This document shows positions 1 through 8,505 of a DNA stretch of 64,000 nucleotides, one piece after another. Every line of letters begins with the position of its first letter. Position 1 is the first letter of the stretch. Source of the stretch: CBDCIS01 sp965217565 (GTDB lineage: Bacteria; Chloroflexota; Dehalococcoidia; Lucifugimonadales; CATOSD01); assembly GCA_965217565.1 (NCBI GenBank), contig CBDCIS010000010.1, positions 396,653 through 460,652 of the forward strand, written 5' to 3'. The notes under the pieces were generated by a model, which was given only the letters and a program-made list of their open reading frames with translations, was not told the origin of the DNA and searched no databases. The position numbers and the translations under genes were made by a program.

Positions 1-776
1 AATTGCTGGAAGCCATCGGCGCACACGCACGCGAGGGATGTGTCGTAACGGACCTCGGCACGTCCAAGATGCTAGTCATGCAATGGGCACAGGAGTACCT
101 TCCGCGGGAAGTGAACTACGTCGGGGGTCATCCGCTGCTCAAGACTTCCGCAATCGCAATCGAGGACGCGAGCGCGTCTCTCTTCGAGGGCGCGGACTAC
201 TGCGTGATACCGGCCGATTCGGCTGACAGGACGTCCGTGCGAACCGTGGTGCACCTGGCCGAGACGCTGGGCGCAAAGCCGCTGTTCATGGACCCGCGCG
301 AGCATGACAGCTACGCCGTCGCCATGAACTACCTGCCGATGCTGTTGTCCTCCGCGTTCGTCACCGCCACCTCCGGCAGCGAAGGCTGGAGGGATATGCA
401 CCGCCTGGCGGCAAGCGAGTTCAGCCTGGTCTCGCAGCTTGCCTCAACCGACCCGCAGGACATCGAGTCCGCGTGCCTCGCGAATCCCGACGACATCGTG
501 CACTGGATCGACCAGCTAATCACTGAACTGTACTCGTACCGGAGCCAGATAACGGAGAAGAGCGACAACCTGCTCGACACCTTTATCAAGGCATGGGAGG
601 CGCGCGCGCGATGGGAGGCCGACGCGGTGGTGGAAGAGGAAGACGCGAAGATTCCCGGCGCGGGCGAATCCATGGCGACGGTCTTCATGGGGGAACGCCT
701 CCTGAGGCGATACCAAGAGGTTACGCGCGGGGCCGACAAGCAGCGCAGCCCCTGGACGTACTTCAGAAGGAAGTAG
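1..776 (+). CDS. tyrA: Prephenate dehydrogenase, 5' end outside window
   Basis: This is the C-terminal part of an NAD(P)-dependent prephenate/arogenate dehydrogenase of tyrosine biosynthesis. The reading frame is open at the left edge (first whole codon at base 3). It enters the family after the glycine-rich nucleotide-binding loop, at the end of the Rossmann domain (VVTDLGTSK), and continues through VGGHPLL, the expected position of the conserved substrate-pocket histidine, into the all-helical C-terminal dimerisation domain. The HPM motif usual in the family reads HPL here. About 257 residues are visible, against roughly 280-370 for complete homologues. aroA follows after 52 bp on the same strand, so this is part of an aromatic amino acid operon. 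The call depends on motif similarity in a partial protein. Confidence 0.82.
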   Translation, partial: LLEAIGAHAREGCVVTDLGTSKMLVMQWAQEYLPREVNYVGGHPLLKTSAIAIEDASASLFEGADYCVIPADSADRTSVRTVVHLAETLGAKPLFMDPREHDSYAVAMNYLPMLLSSAFVTATSGSEGWRDMHRLAASEFSLVSQLASTDPQDIESACLANPDDIVHWIDQLITELYSYRSQITEKSDNLLDTFIKAWEARARWEADAVVEEEDAKIPGAGESMATVFMGERLLRRYQEVTRGADKQRSPWTYFRRK

Positions 777-828
777 GGGCGAGCGGTTGGTTTTCAGTTG
801 TCGGTATTTTGGGTGAGAGTGGGTTAGC

Positions 829-2136
829 TTGGATCAGATAGTACACTCAGCTGAGCGAATCGAGGGGACGGCTGTGCCTCCGGGAGACAAGTCGATCTCT
901 CACCGCGCGGCGCTGCTGAACTCGATCGCGCGAGGCGAAGCTCACGTCTCCAATTTCTGCGTTGGAGACGACCGGGCGTCGATGCTGCGGTGTCTGAGGG
1001 GTCTGGGGGCACGAATTCGCAGGCACACCGCCTGTTCGGTGACGGGGGCCGATGAATGCTTCGAGGTCAGAGGGCAGGGGCGGAAAGGCTTGAGCGAGCC
1101 CGATTCTCTGCTAAACGCGGGCAACAGCGGCACCACTATGCGGCTGGTTTCGGGACTGCTGGCCGCCCAGCCTTTTCTGAGCGTCATATCGGGCGACCGA
1201 TCCCTGCGGAACAGGCCCATGAGCCGCATAGTAATCCCGATCAGGGAAATGGGCGCGAGCGTAATGGGGCGTTCCAACGATTCGCTCGCGCCGCTGGCTA
1301 TTCGAGGCGGCAGCCTGCGCGGTATCGACTACGAGATGCCGGTAGCCAGCGCGCAACTGAAGTCGTGCATTCTCATAGCGGGGCTGTACGCTGAGGGTGA
1401 GACGACCGTCCGCCAGCCCGCGGCCTCACGCGATCACACCGAGCGCATGATGACGGCGATGGGCGCGCGCCTCCGCACAGGCGGGCTCAGCGTCAGCGTG
1501 CGCGCCTCCGAGCTAACGTCGATGGACGTGCGGGTTCCCGCCGACGTAAGCGGCGCGGCCTTCTGGTTGGTAGCGGGGGTCTGTCATCCCAACGCCCGCG
1601 TGCGCGTGAGCGGGGTTGGCATGAACCCTTCCCGGACGGGAGTCCTCGACGCGCTCAAAGCAATGGGAGCGCGTATAAGCGTGGAGAACGTGAGAGAGGA
1701 GGCGGGCGAACCCTCGGCTGACCTGGTGGCGGAGTCCAGCCGGTTGGAGGGCACGGAGATTCGGGGGGACATCATCCCCAGGGTGATAGACGAGCTTCCC
1801 GTGCTCGCGCTGGCGGCGTGCTTCGCCAGGGGAACGACGATCATCGGCGACGCCCAGGAACTGCGCGTGAAGGAGTCAGACCGCATCCAGGCCGCGGTGG
1901 ACGGCCTCTCGCGGCTGGGGGCCAACGTAGAGGAGAGGCCGGACGGGATGGTGATTCAGGGCGGGGCCACTCTCAAGGGAGCGGCGTGCAAGAGCTATGG
2001 CGACCATCGCATCGCCATGACCATGGCAGTCGCGGGACTGCTGGCGCAGGGATCGACTGTCATTTCGGGAGCGGAGGCGGCGTCCATCTCTTATCCTAGC
2101 TTTTGGGACACGCTAAAGGAACTCAGCCGGTCTTGA
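829..2136 (+). CDS. aroA: EPSP synthase (3-phosphoshikimate 1-carboxyvinyltransferase)
   Basis: It joins shikimate 3-phosphate and phosphoenolpyruvate to give EPSP, the sixth shikimate-pathway step, in the cytoplasm. The 435 residues match the usual family length (about 430). Visible signatures are PGDKSISHRAALL at residues 18-30 with the PEP/phosphate-binding lysine at 21, NAGNSGTTMRL, DELPVLALAA, RVKESDRI near residue 345 and GDHRIAM near the C terminus. The start is TTG at 829; no upstream ATG is in frame. It follows tyrA and its stop overlaps the start of gmk, so the three are probably co-transcribed and the last two translationally coupled. Confidence 0.96.
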   Translation: MDQIVHSAERIEGTAVPPGDKSISHRAALLNSIARGEAHVSNFCVGDDRASMLRCLRGLGARIRRHTACSVTGADECFEVRGQGRKGLSEPDSLLNAGNSGTTMRLVSGLLAAQPFLSVISGDRSLRNRPMSRIVIPIREMGASVMGRSNDSLAPLAIRGGSLRGIDYEMPVASAQLKSCILIAGLYAEGETTVRQPAASRDHTERMMTAMGARLRTGGLSVSVRASELTSMDVRVPADVSGAAFWLVAGVCHPNARVRVSGVGMNPSRTGVLDALKAMGARISVENVREEAGEPSADLVAESSRLEGTEIRGDIIPRVIDELPVLALAACFARGTTIIGDAQELRVKESDRIQAAVDGLSRLGANVEERPDGMVIQGGATLKGAACKSYGDHRIAMTMAVAGLLAQGSTVISGAEAASISYPSFWDTLKELSRS

Positions 2137-2753
2137 ACGCGCCGTCGCTGACCTCTGAGCAGGAACTGCCTATTCTGATCGTGCTGTCTGGCCCCTCCGG
2201 CGTTGGCAAGGACGCCTTGCTATCCAGGATGCGAGAGCTTGGCAGTCCATTTCACTTCGCCATTACTGCTACCACACGTCCCAAGCGGGCGAGTGAGCGC
2301 GACGGCGTGGATTATGTTTTCGTCACCACTGGTGCCTTCCGGCAGATGATTTCCGACGGTGAACTCCTGGAGTGGGCCGAGGTTTACGAGAACCTCTACG
2401 GCGTCCCCAAGCTGCAGATCAGGCAGGCGTTGGAGAGGGGCCAGGACGTGGTGATGAAGGTCGATGTGCAGGGCGCGGCGACTATCAAAAGGCTCGCCCC
2501 TGATGCAGTATCGGTTTTCCTCGCGCCGCCGAGCACGGAGGAACTGGCCCGCCGCTTGGCGCAGCGCGACACCGAGTCGGCGAACTCACTGCAACTGAGA
2601 CTCCAGGTAGCGGAACGCGAGATGGCGGAGGCTGCCGGGTTCGATCACATCGTGGTGAATCACCAGGATCGTCTCGACAACGCTGTCAGGGAGATAGAGG
2701 GCATCGTGACCAAAGAGCGACGCCGCAACCCGCCGAGGAGAGTTTCGCTCTAG
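2133..2753 (+). CDS. gmk: Guanylate kinase
   Basis: Phosphorylates GMP to GDP with ATP. The P-loop GPSGVGK lies at residues 20-26, followed by the GMP-binding segment ITATTRPKR, the region around ELLEWAEVYENLYG, and a lid/C-terminal helix region ending in basic residues. The frame is open further upstream, but the start is placed at TTG 2133, which overlaps the aroA stop (the TTGA arrangement) and gives 206 residues, the usual family size. The overlap suggests translational coupling to aroA. Placing gmk beside aromatic genes is a local arrangement with no obvious metabolic link. Confidence 0.95.
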   Translation: MNAPSLTSEQELPILIVLSGPSGVGKDALLSRMRELGSPFHFAITATTRPKRASERDGVDYVFVTTGAFRQMISDGELLEWAEVYENLYGVPKLQIRQALERGQDVVMKVDVQGAATIKRLAPDAVSVFLAPPSTEELARRLAQRDTESANSLQLRLQVAEREMAEAAGFDHIVVNHQDRLDNAVREIEGIVTKERRRNPPRRVSL

Positions 2754-2888
2754 GATTGTCAAAGTCAGGATGTTTGGGAATACGGGGTTTCCGGGATTAT
2801 GACGTCCTCCTGCGACTGGAACGGTTGAACTTGGAGGACGCGGTCGCCGGTTTGGTTTGATGATGAGGAAGGGGCTATAGGAATCGAC

Positions 2889-4598
2889 GTGACGATAACG
2901 AGGCTCGCGGACCTGTCCGCGAGCCGGCGGAAGATAATTCGGGCATGGTGCATGTACGACTGGGCGAATTCAGCGTTCGCCACCAGCGCCTCGGCCATTT
3001 TCCCGGTCTATTCCGTGCTGCTCTTCAAAGAAGCCCTCGGTGAGGAGGCATCCTTTGTTGGGCTGACGATTACGGCCAGTTCCGCGTGGGCGTTCGCAGT
3101 CGCCATCTCAACGGCCATCGTCGCGGTGACTAGCCCGGTGCTTGGCGTCATCGCCGACCGCGTCGCTATTAAGAAGGCGCTGCTGTGGGCGTACACAACC
3201 GGCGGTTCGCTGTTCACGGCGCTCGCCTTCTTCTCCGCATATACGTCGCAGCCCTGGGCGTGGCTATTCGGGATGTTCCTGCTGGCGAACATAGGCTTTG
3301 CCGGCAGCCTGGTCTTCTACAACGCTTTCCTGCCGCACGTCGCGCCGCGAGAACTTCTGGACGACGTGAGCAGCAGGGGATACGCATACGGGTACTTTGG
3401 CGGCGGGCTGCTGCTCCTGGTTCACCTCGCGCTCATTGTTCTGACGCAGGACACGGATTTCGCCGACCTCGTAACGCGATTGTCCATCGCCTCCGTTGGC
3501 GTGTGGTGGTTTGGGTGGGCAGTGTGGACGCTGAAGGTGGTTCCTGAGCCCCTCGTTTCCAACGTAGTGCGCGGGCTTAACCCGGTGAAAGCCGTCACCC
3601 TGGCATTCAGCGAGTTGGGGCGGACGTTCAGGGAGATTCGCAGGTTCAGAGTGATCCTGGGTTACCTAGGCGCGTACCTGCTGTTCAACGATGGTCTCCA
3701 GACGGTGCTGGCAATCGCGGGAGCTTTCGCCGCCGACACGCTGGGGATTCCCCTCGTCTTCAACATGGTCACCATTCTCATTATCCAGTTCGTCGCTGTG
3801 CCGGGCGCGATGATGTTCGCCCGCCTCGCGCGCCGGATCACGACCAAGGGAGCGCTTACCGTCGCACTCGCGGGTTGGTGCCTAATCATACTCTTCGGAA
3901 TAGCGATAGCGCCTCTCGCGCCCACCGAGCACGGCGAGTTCGACTACCGGTTGGCCTACCAGGAAGGCTCGGCGGCTTACGTAGTGGAGAGCGCCCCGGA
4001 GCTGGAGAACTCGCGCGTGGACGACCTCTGGCGGCAGGAGGTTGGCTCCGTCGAGGAGGGGGACGCGCTGCTTGCGGTGGGAGCCGAACGACTGTTGGAG
4101 AGGATCGGGTCGTCGGAGAACTCCGCATACGCCATTTCCATAACGGGAGGCGGCCTGGACGAGGAGAAGGCCATTGGTTATCTGCATCCGTCCAATCTTT
4201 CGGCAGGGCCCATGGACTGGTGGCCCGCCGCTGTGCGGGCGCTGCTGTGGAAGCCGCTTGGGCTAGACGCCGGTTTTCAGTGGCTGTTCGTGGGCCTGTT
4301 CGTCGGGCTGGTGATAGGAGGGAGCCAGGCGCTGGCGAGAAGCCTGTTCTCCCAGATTACGCCAGAAACCCGCAGCGGGGAGTTCTTTTCCTTCTTCGGA
4401 TTCATGAGCAGGGCGTCGGCCGTGTTCGGCCCACTGATTTACGTGACCGTTACGGCGGCATTCGACACGCGCGTTGCTGTGACGTCGATTGCCATAATCA
4501 TACTTGCCGGCGCGATAGCGCTGAGGCGGGTGAACGTGGAGGCGGGCGCACAGGTTGCGTTGGCCGAGGATGCGCGGCTGCGAGGAGAAAACCAGTGA
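2889..4598 (+). CDS. UMF1/Atg22-type MFS transporter
   Basis: A polytopic major-facilitator protein of 569 residues. The N-terminal signature RAWCMYDWANSAFATS is typical of the UMF1 (Atg22-like) family of putative effluxers; the substrate is unknown. About twelve hydrophobic segments are visible in two bundles. Between them, roughly residues 340-445, is a long hydrophilic, acidic stretch (for example YQEGSAAYVVESAPELEN) that is larger than a normal loop and could be an extracytoplasmic domain. The start is GTG at 2889. It follows gmk by 135 bp and converges with the sugar transferase, whose stop lies 16 bp away; no clear terminator is seen between them. Confidence 0.85.
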   Translation: MTITRLADLSASRRKIIRAWCMYDWANSAFATSASAIFPVYSVLLFKEALGEEASFVGLTITASSAWAFAVAISTAIVAVTSPVLGVIADRVAIKKALLWAYTTGGSLFTALAFFSAYTSQPWAWLFGMFLLANIGFAGSLVFYNAFLPHVAPRELLDDVSSRGYAYGYFGGGLLLLVHLALIVLTQDTDFADLVTRLSIASVGVWWFGWAVWTLKVVPEPLVSNVVRGLNPVKAVTLAFSELGRTFREIRRFRVILGYLGAYLLFNDGLQTVLAIAGAFAADTLGIPLVFNMVTILIIQFVAVPGAMMFARLARRITTKGALTVALAGWCLIILFGIAIAPLAPTEHGEFDYRLAYQEGSAAYVVESAPELENSRVDDLWRQEVGSVEEGDALLAVGAERLLERIGSSENSAYAISITGGGLDEEKAIGYLHPSNLSAGPMDWWPAAVRALLWKPLGLDAGFQWLFVGLFVGLVIGGSQALARSLFSQITPETRSGEFFSFFGFMSRASAVFGPLIYVTVTAAFDTRVAVTSIAIIILAGAIALRRVNVEAGAQVALAEDARLRGENQ

Positions 4599-4613
4599 AC
4601 GCGCCAAACGGCA

Positions 4614-5240
4614 TCATCGGCTCTTGTCCTGCCACTTCGCCAGGAACGTTACCCAGATCGACAGGGCCAGCAGCCTTACGTCGAGCCACGGCGACATGCG
4701 CCTGATGTAGAGAACGTCGTATCGCAGCTTGTCCTTGGGCGGGGTGTCGTACTGTCCATAGACCTGCGCAAGCCCGGTCAGTCCCGGCTTGACCAGCAGC
4801 CGTTTCCTGAACTGCGGGCTCTGCGTGGCGAAATGAACCGTGAGTTCCGGACGCTCGGCCCTCGGACCCACGAGACTGAGATCGCCCCTCCACATGTTTA
4901 TCACCTGGGGGAGCTCGTCCAGTGCGCGGTTTCTCAGAAAGCGACCAACCGTGGTAATCCTCGGATCGTTATCAGACGCCCAAACCGCGCCGGTATGCCG
5001 CTCGGCGTTCGGAATCATGGATCTGAACTTGTACACCCTGAAAATCCTGCCGCCTTTTCCGACACGCTCCTGTGTGTAGAAGACGGGACCCCGGTCGTGC
5101 AGCCAGATGGCGATGGGTATGATGGTCCACAACGCCAACCAGATGGGGGCCAGCAGGATGTGAACGGCGACCAGTATCGCCAGGTCGAAAGGCCGCTTCC
5201 ACCAGTCCTTGACGGCGACTGGAGGTTTCGTATCACACAG
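4614..5240 (-). CDS. Bacterial sugar transferase (polyprenyl-phosphate glycosyl-1-phosphate transferase)
   Basis: Family of initiating sugar transferases that move a sugar phosphate onto undecaprenyl phosphate at the membrane for polysaccharide synthesis. Visible are the amphipathic opening WWKRPFDLAI, a membrane segment, the GPVFYTQERVG segment, KFRSM, the catalytic-region motif ALDELPQ, and SLVGPR. The only ATG/GTG/TTG start in frame (TTG 5138) would remove the conserved N-terminal helix. Reading upstream restores that helix, and a GAGGAGG ribosome-binding site (5246-5252) sits 5 bases before a CTG codon at 5240, so a CTG start giving 208 residues is proposed, which is the normal size for the short form. 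A frameshift in the assembly is the main alternative. Confidence 0.8.
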   Translation of the reverse strand: MCDTKPPVAVKDWWKRPFDLAILVAVHILLAPIWLALWTIIPIAIWLHDRGPVFYTQERVGKGGRIFRVYKFRSMIPNAERHTGAVWASDNDPRITTVGRFLRNRALDELPQVINMWRGDLSLVGPRAERPELTVHFATQSPQFRKRLLVKPGLTGLAQVYGQYDTPPKDKLRYDVLYIRRMSPWLDVRLLALSIWVTFLAKWQDKSR

Positions 5241-5480
5241 GGTGGCCTCCTCAAATTCCAGCGCTTTTAACTGGTGGTCACACCCGACCCACGTGATTTT
5301 ACCACTTTGGCAAATACCTTGAGAAGGATTTGGGTGGTCTTTCTGCGCTCGAGATGTTGACAGGGGCAGTGCGTCACTCCAGCGGACGCGGAAACATCGA
5401 GACAGTTACGGATCGCAAACTCTTTGCTCAGAGTAATAGCGTACAATGCACCTGCGCTAGAATAGGCATTTGCGAGTTGG

Positions 5481-6209
5481 ATGGAGGAAGACAAGTTGAG
5501 TAACTTACACGACGAGCCGGTTGAACAAAAGGGGCCGAACGTGCTGAGGCGAACCGAAGCCCACATCCAGCGCAAAACGGTGGATGGTCTCATAGAGTTG
5601 ATCCCTCTTCTGATAACCGTCATCATTATCCTGTACTTCGTCAGGGTGGCCGATAGTTTCGTCAGCGAGTTGCCATTCGTCAAGAGCAAGCCTTGGGACT
5701 TTCCGGGTCTTGGGGTGGTTGTGTTCGTTGTTCTCTTCTATGTCATCGGGCTCGTGGTCTCCAAGCGAGCCGGCCGCAAACTAATGGCGTGGAAGCACAT
5801 AGTGTTGAGCAATACCCCCGTGGTCAAGGCAGTGTATGGCATCAGCTATCAGGTGATGGGCTCACTCACTTCGCAGTACAACTTCAGCCGTGTGGTTTTC
5901 CTAGAGTGGCCGCGCGAGGGGATGATGGCGATGGGCTTTGTCACGGGGCAGGCGTACTATCCAGATAAGGGCGTATCCATAGTGGTGGTGTACATTCCGA
6001 CGGTTCCCAACCCAACGTCCGGCAATATGGCCTTCGTCATCGAAGACGACGTAATGGAGACGGATATCAGCGTAGAAGACGCAATGAGGCTGGTGTTCTC
6101 GGGCGGTATCGTGATGCCCGACTCGGTCTCGCTGGCGAGGGTTTCCCGCACAATTTCGCCCGACGCCGCGAATGAATACGTGGGCCGATTTGAAAGCGAA
6201 GCCTTCTAG
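5481..6209 (+). CDS. DUF502 family membrane protein
   Basis: A 242-residue protein of the DUF502 family, function unknown. Two transmembrane segments lie at about residues 37-54 and 76-94, and the signature YIPTVPNPTSGN is near residue 175, followed by the SGGIVMPDS segment. The soluble part after the second helix is conserved in the family. Two starts are possible: ATG 5481, or TTG 5496, which has GGAGGA 7 bases upstream (5483-5488) and the better ribosome-binding site. It is divergent from the sugar transferase across a 240-bp gap and convergent with the histidine kinase. Nothing in the context suggests a role. Confidence 0.85.
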   Translation: MEEDKLSNLHDEPVEQKGPNVLRRTEAHIQRKTVDGLIELIPLLITVIIILYFVRVADSFVSELPFVKSKPWDFPGLGVVVFVVLFYVIGLVVSKRAGRKLMAWKHIVLSNTPVVKAVYGISYQVMGSLTSQYNFSRVVFLEWPREGMMAMGFVTGQAYYPDKGVSIVVVYIPTVPNPTSGNMAFVIEDDVMETDISVEDAMRLVFSGGIVMPDSVSLARVSRTISPDAANEYVGRFESEAF

Positions 6210-6309
6210 TTTGAGATGCCAGGCGATTGAAAGAGTTTCCTATACGTGCCTTTGGGCCTGCGGTTTTGCGGCGCACTTTCGCGCCTGGATTGGGGATGGA
6301 AGCACGCCC

Positions 6310-8505
6310 TTAGACGAGTCGTCCTGGCTCGGCGCTGAGTTCCGGTTCGCCTTCAGTTTGGCTTTCCGCCGCTGCTGAGGGCGGTTCCAGAGGCAGTTGG
6401 ATGGTCATCGCGGTAAACTGACCGGGCTCAGTTTCAACGCTGATGCTTCCGCCGTGCTGGCGGATGATGTCGTTGGACATGGCGAGGCCGAGACCCGTGC
6501 CTTCGCCGGTGGGCTTGGTCGTAAAGAATGGGTTGAATATCTCGTCCACGATATGGTCGGGGATACCACTTCCATTGTCCTTGATCTGCACCTCGATGCA
6601 GTCGTCCAGACGCCGCGTCGTGAGCCACAGGGTCGGGAAGTAGGGTTCGCCGTCGGTGCCCGCCGCGCCACTTTTCCGCTTCTGATCGGTGGCATAGCCG
6701 GCGTTGCTCACCATGTTCAGGAAGACTCTGGCGAGGTCCTGGGGAACGACCTCAACCTCACCGACCGCTTCATCGAAGTCCTGCTTGAGGTCCAGGTTGA
6801 AGTCGGGGTCAAGCGCACGCGCACTGTGGTAGGCCAGCCGCGCGTGTTCATCGAGCAGATTGTTGATGTTGGTTGGCTGCCAGTCGCCGGCGCCTCGTCC
6901 CATCATGAGCATGTCGTGAACGATGCGGTTGGCGCGTTCGCCGTGAGAGCGAATGCGGCCGAGGTTATCGACGAGGTCGCCTGAGATCTCCTCGATTAGC
7001 GACGACTGATCGCCGCTGTCTTCTTCGAGAATTTCCTTCAGTTCAACGAGAAGCTCCTCCGAGGACTCTGAAAAGTTCTTGATAAAATTGAGGGGGTTTC
7101 TAATCTCGTGCGCAACGCCCGCAGTTAGCTCACCGAGCGCGGCAAGCTTCTCCCGCACGACGATCTGGTCCTGTGCCCGGCGGAGGTCAGCGAGAACGCT
7201 CTCCAACTGGTCGTTCTTTCCCTGCAACTCTTCGGCCAGCTGCTCCACGAGGTTCAGACGCTGCACCTCGAGGGCATGGCGGCGGAACACGTCCAGGGCC
7301 GAGGCCATGTCCGCTACTTCGTCGCGTCCGCCAATCTCTACCCTGGACTCCAGGTCTCCACCCGCCATGCGACGCATCCAGCTCGACAGCAGCGCGAGGC
7401 GGCGCAGCAGAACGCGGCCAATGTACAGCCAGGATATGAGCACCGCGCCGCCGATGCTGATCACGCTGATGGCCAGAAGGAGGTTTCGACCGGTCAGGAT
7501 GGCCTGGCTGGAGGCTAGCGTTGCTTCCTGCGAACCGGCGCGTGCTTCGCTCACGAGGCCATCGACCGCGGCGACTAGGGTTACGCCCTGGTCGCGATTG
7601 AACACGAGCAGGTCTCGCTGCTGCTCGACAAGCGTTAGCTCGCGGTCCAGAAGGTCGAAGCCGTTTTGTTGTCCAGTGCCCACTTGGATAATTTGGTCAA
7701 TTATGGGGGTGATCTCCTCGTGGAAATCCGTTCCCCTGAGAGCCGCCATGTTCCGGTCGATGCGTCCTTTGGCGGACTCGAAGCGCTCTCGCAGCGGCTC
7801 AATGAGTGAGGCGTCTGCGACTGTGAAGGCGTCCGACAGGTGCTGGGTCGCTTCCCCGGCGTCCCCTTGAAGCTCTGCCAGGCGACGATAGAATAGCAAC
7901 TCGTCCTCAGCGAAGTACTCCGTTCGCGGCGCGGGAGACTCGCCGAGTGTTTCGTAGCCTGTCATCGTGTAGAAGAGCTGGTCGTCGAGGGCCGGTATCA
8001 CGATGGCGTCCAGGTTGGCGCTGAGCTCAGACAGTTGGGTTGCCAGCGCGCTGCGCTGCTGCCTCAGATCCAATAGGTCGGAGGTGTTGTACCTGATGAG
8101 CAAGATGTTGTTGACGAGGGTGTCGGCGCCTGAGCGGATGCTCTCAAAGCGTTCGTCGAACCCTCCGGTTTGCTGTTCCAGGGCGTCCAACTGCTGCTGG
8201 AAGAGGCGGCGCACGCCGTTGATTTCGTCGGCGACGCTCGAAAGCTCTTCATAGGTCTGTACGGTGGTCAGGCGCGGAGCGGCGGCCACCAGGCTGTTGC
8301 CATGCTGGGCGACCCCGAACGCCGCCACCAGATTTGGGACGCTTTGCTCGTTGACGGTGTTCTGATACCTGCTGACCTGGCTGAAGGAGAACAGCCCAAC
8401 AAGAGTGGCGGCTATCGTTAAGAGGACCGCTCCCCCAATGCCCAGATACATCTGGGTGGATATGCGGAACCGGTATGCGAGCAGACGCTTTAGCCTATCC
8501 TTCAT
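6310..8505 (-). CDS. Sensor histidine kinase with HAMP domain
   Basis: A 731-residue membrane kinase. There is one transmembrane helix near residues 17-40, then a long helical extracytoplasmic domain of about 290 residues rich in L, Q, E and R, a second helix near 338-362, HAMP, a short coiled coil, a HisKA domain with phospho-acceptor His466 in AHEIRNPLNF, and a HATPase_c domain with DNGSGIP and GEGTGLGLAMS. The C-terminal about 30 residues are acidic. Its ATG overlaps the stop of the upstream substrate-binding lipoprotein by 4 bases, so the two are co-translated. The likely reading is that the lipoprotein is its ligand receptor and that its phosphoryl partner is the REC domain in the same operon; both are inferences. 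Confidence 0.92.
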   Translation of the reverse strand: MKDRLKRLLAYRFRISTQMYLGIGGAVLLTIAATLVGLFSFSQVSRYQNTVNEQSVPNLVAAFGVAQHGNSLVAAAPRLTTVQTYEELSSVADEINGVRRLFQQQLDALEQQTGGFDERFESIRSGADTLVNNILLIRYNTSDLLDLRQQRSALATQLSELSANLDAIVIPALDDQLFYTMTGYETLGESPAPRTEYFAEDELLFYRRLAELQGDAGEATQHLSDAFTVADASLIEPLRERFESAKGRIDRNMAALRGTDFHEEITPIIDQIIQVGTGQQNGFDLLDRELTLVEQQRDLLVFNRDQGVTLVAAVDGLVSEARAGSQEATLASSQAILTGRNLLLAISVISIGGAVLISWLYIGRVLLRRLALLSSWMRRMAGGDLESRVEIGGRDEVADMASALDVFRRHALEVQRLNLVEQLAEELQGKNDQLESVLADLRRAQDQIVVREKLAALGELTAGVAHEIRNPLNFIKNFSESSEELLVELKEILEEDSGDQSSLIEEISGDLVDNLGRIRSHGERANRIVHDMLMMGRGAGDWQPTNINNLLDEHARLAYHSARALDPDFNLDLKQDFDEAVGEVEVVPQDLARVFLNMVSNAGYATDQKRKSGAAGTDGEPYFPTLWLTTRRLDDCIEVQIKDNGSGIPDHIVDEIFNPFFTTKPTGEGTGLGLAMSNDIIRQHGGSISVETEPGQFTAMTIQLPLEPPSAAAESQTEGEPELSAEPGRLV

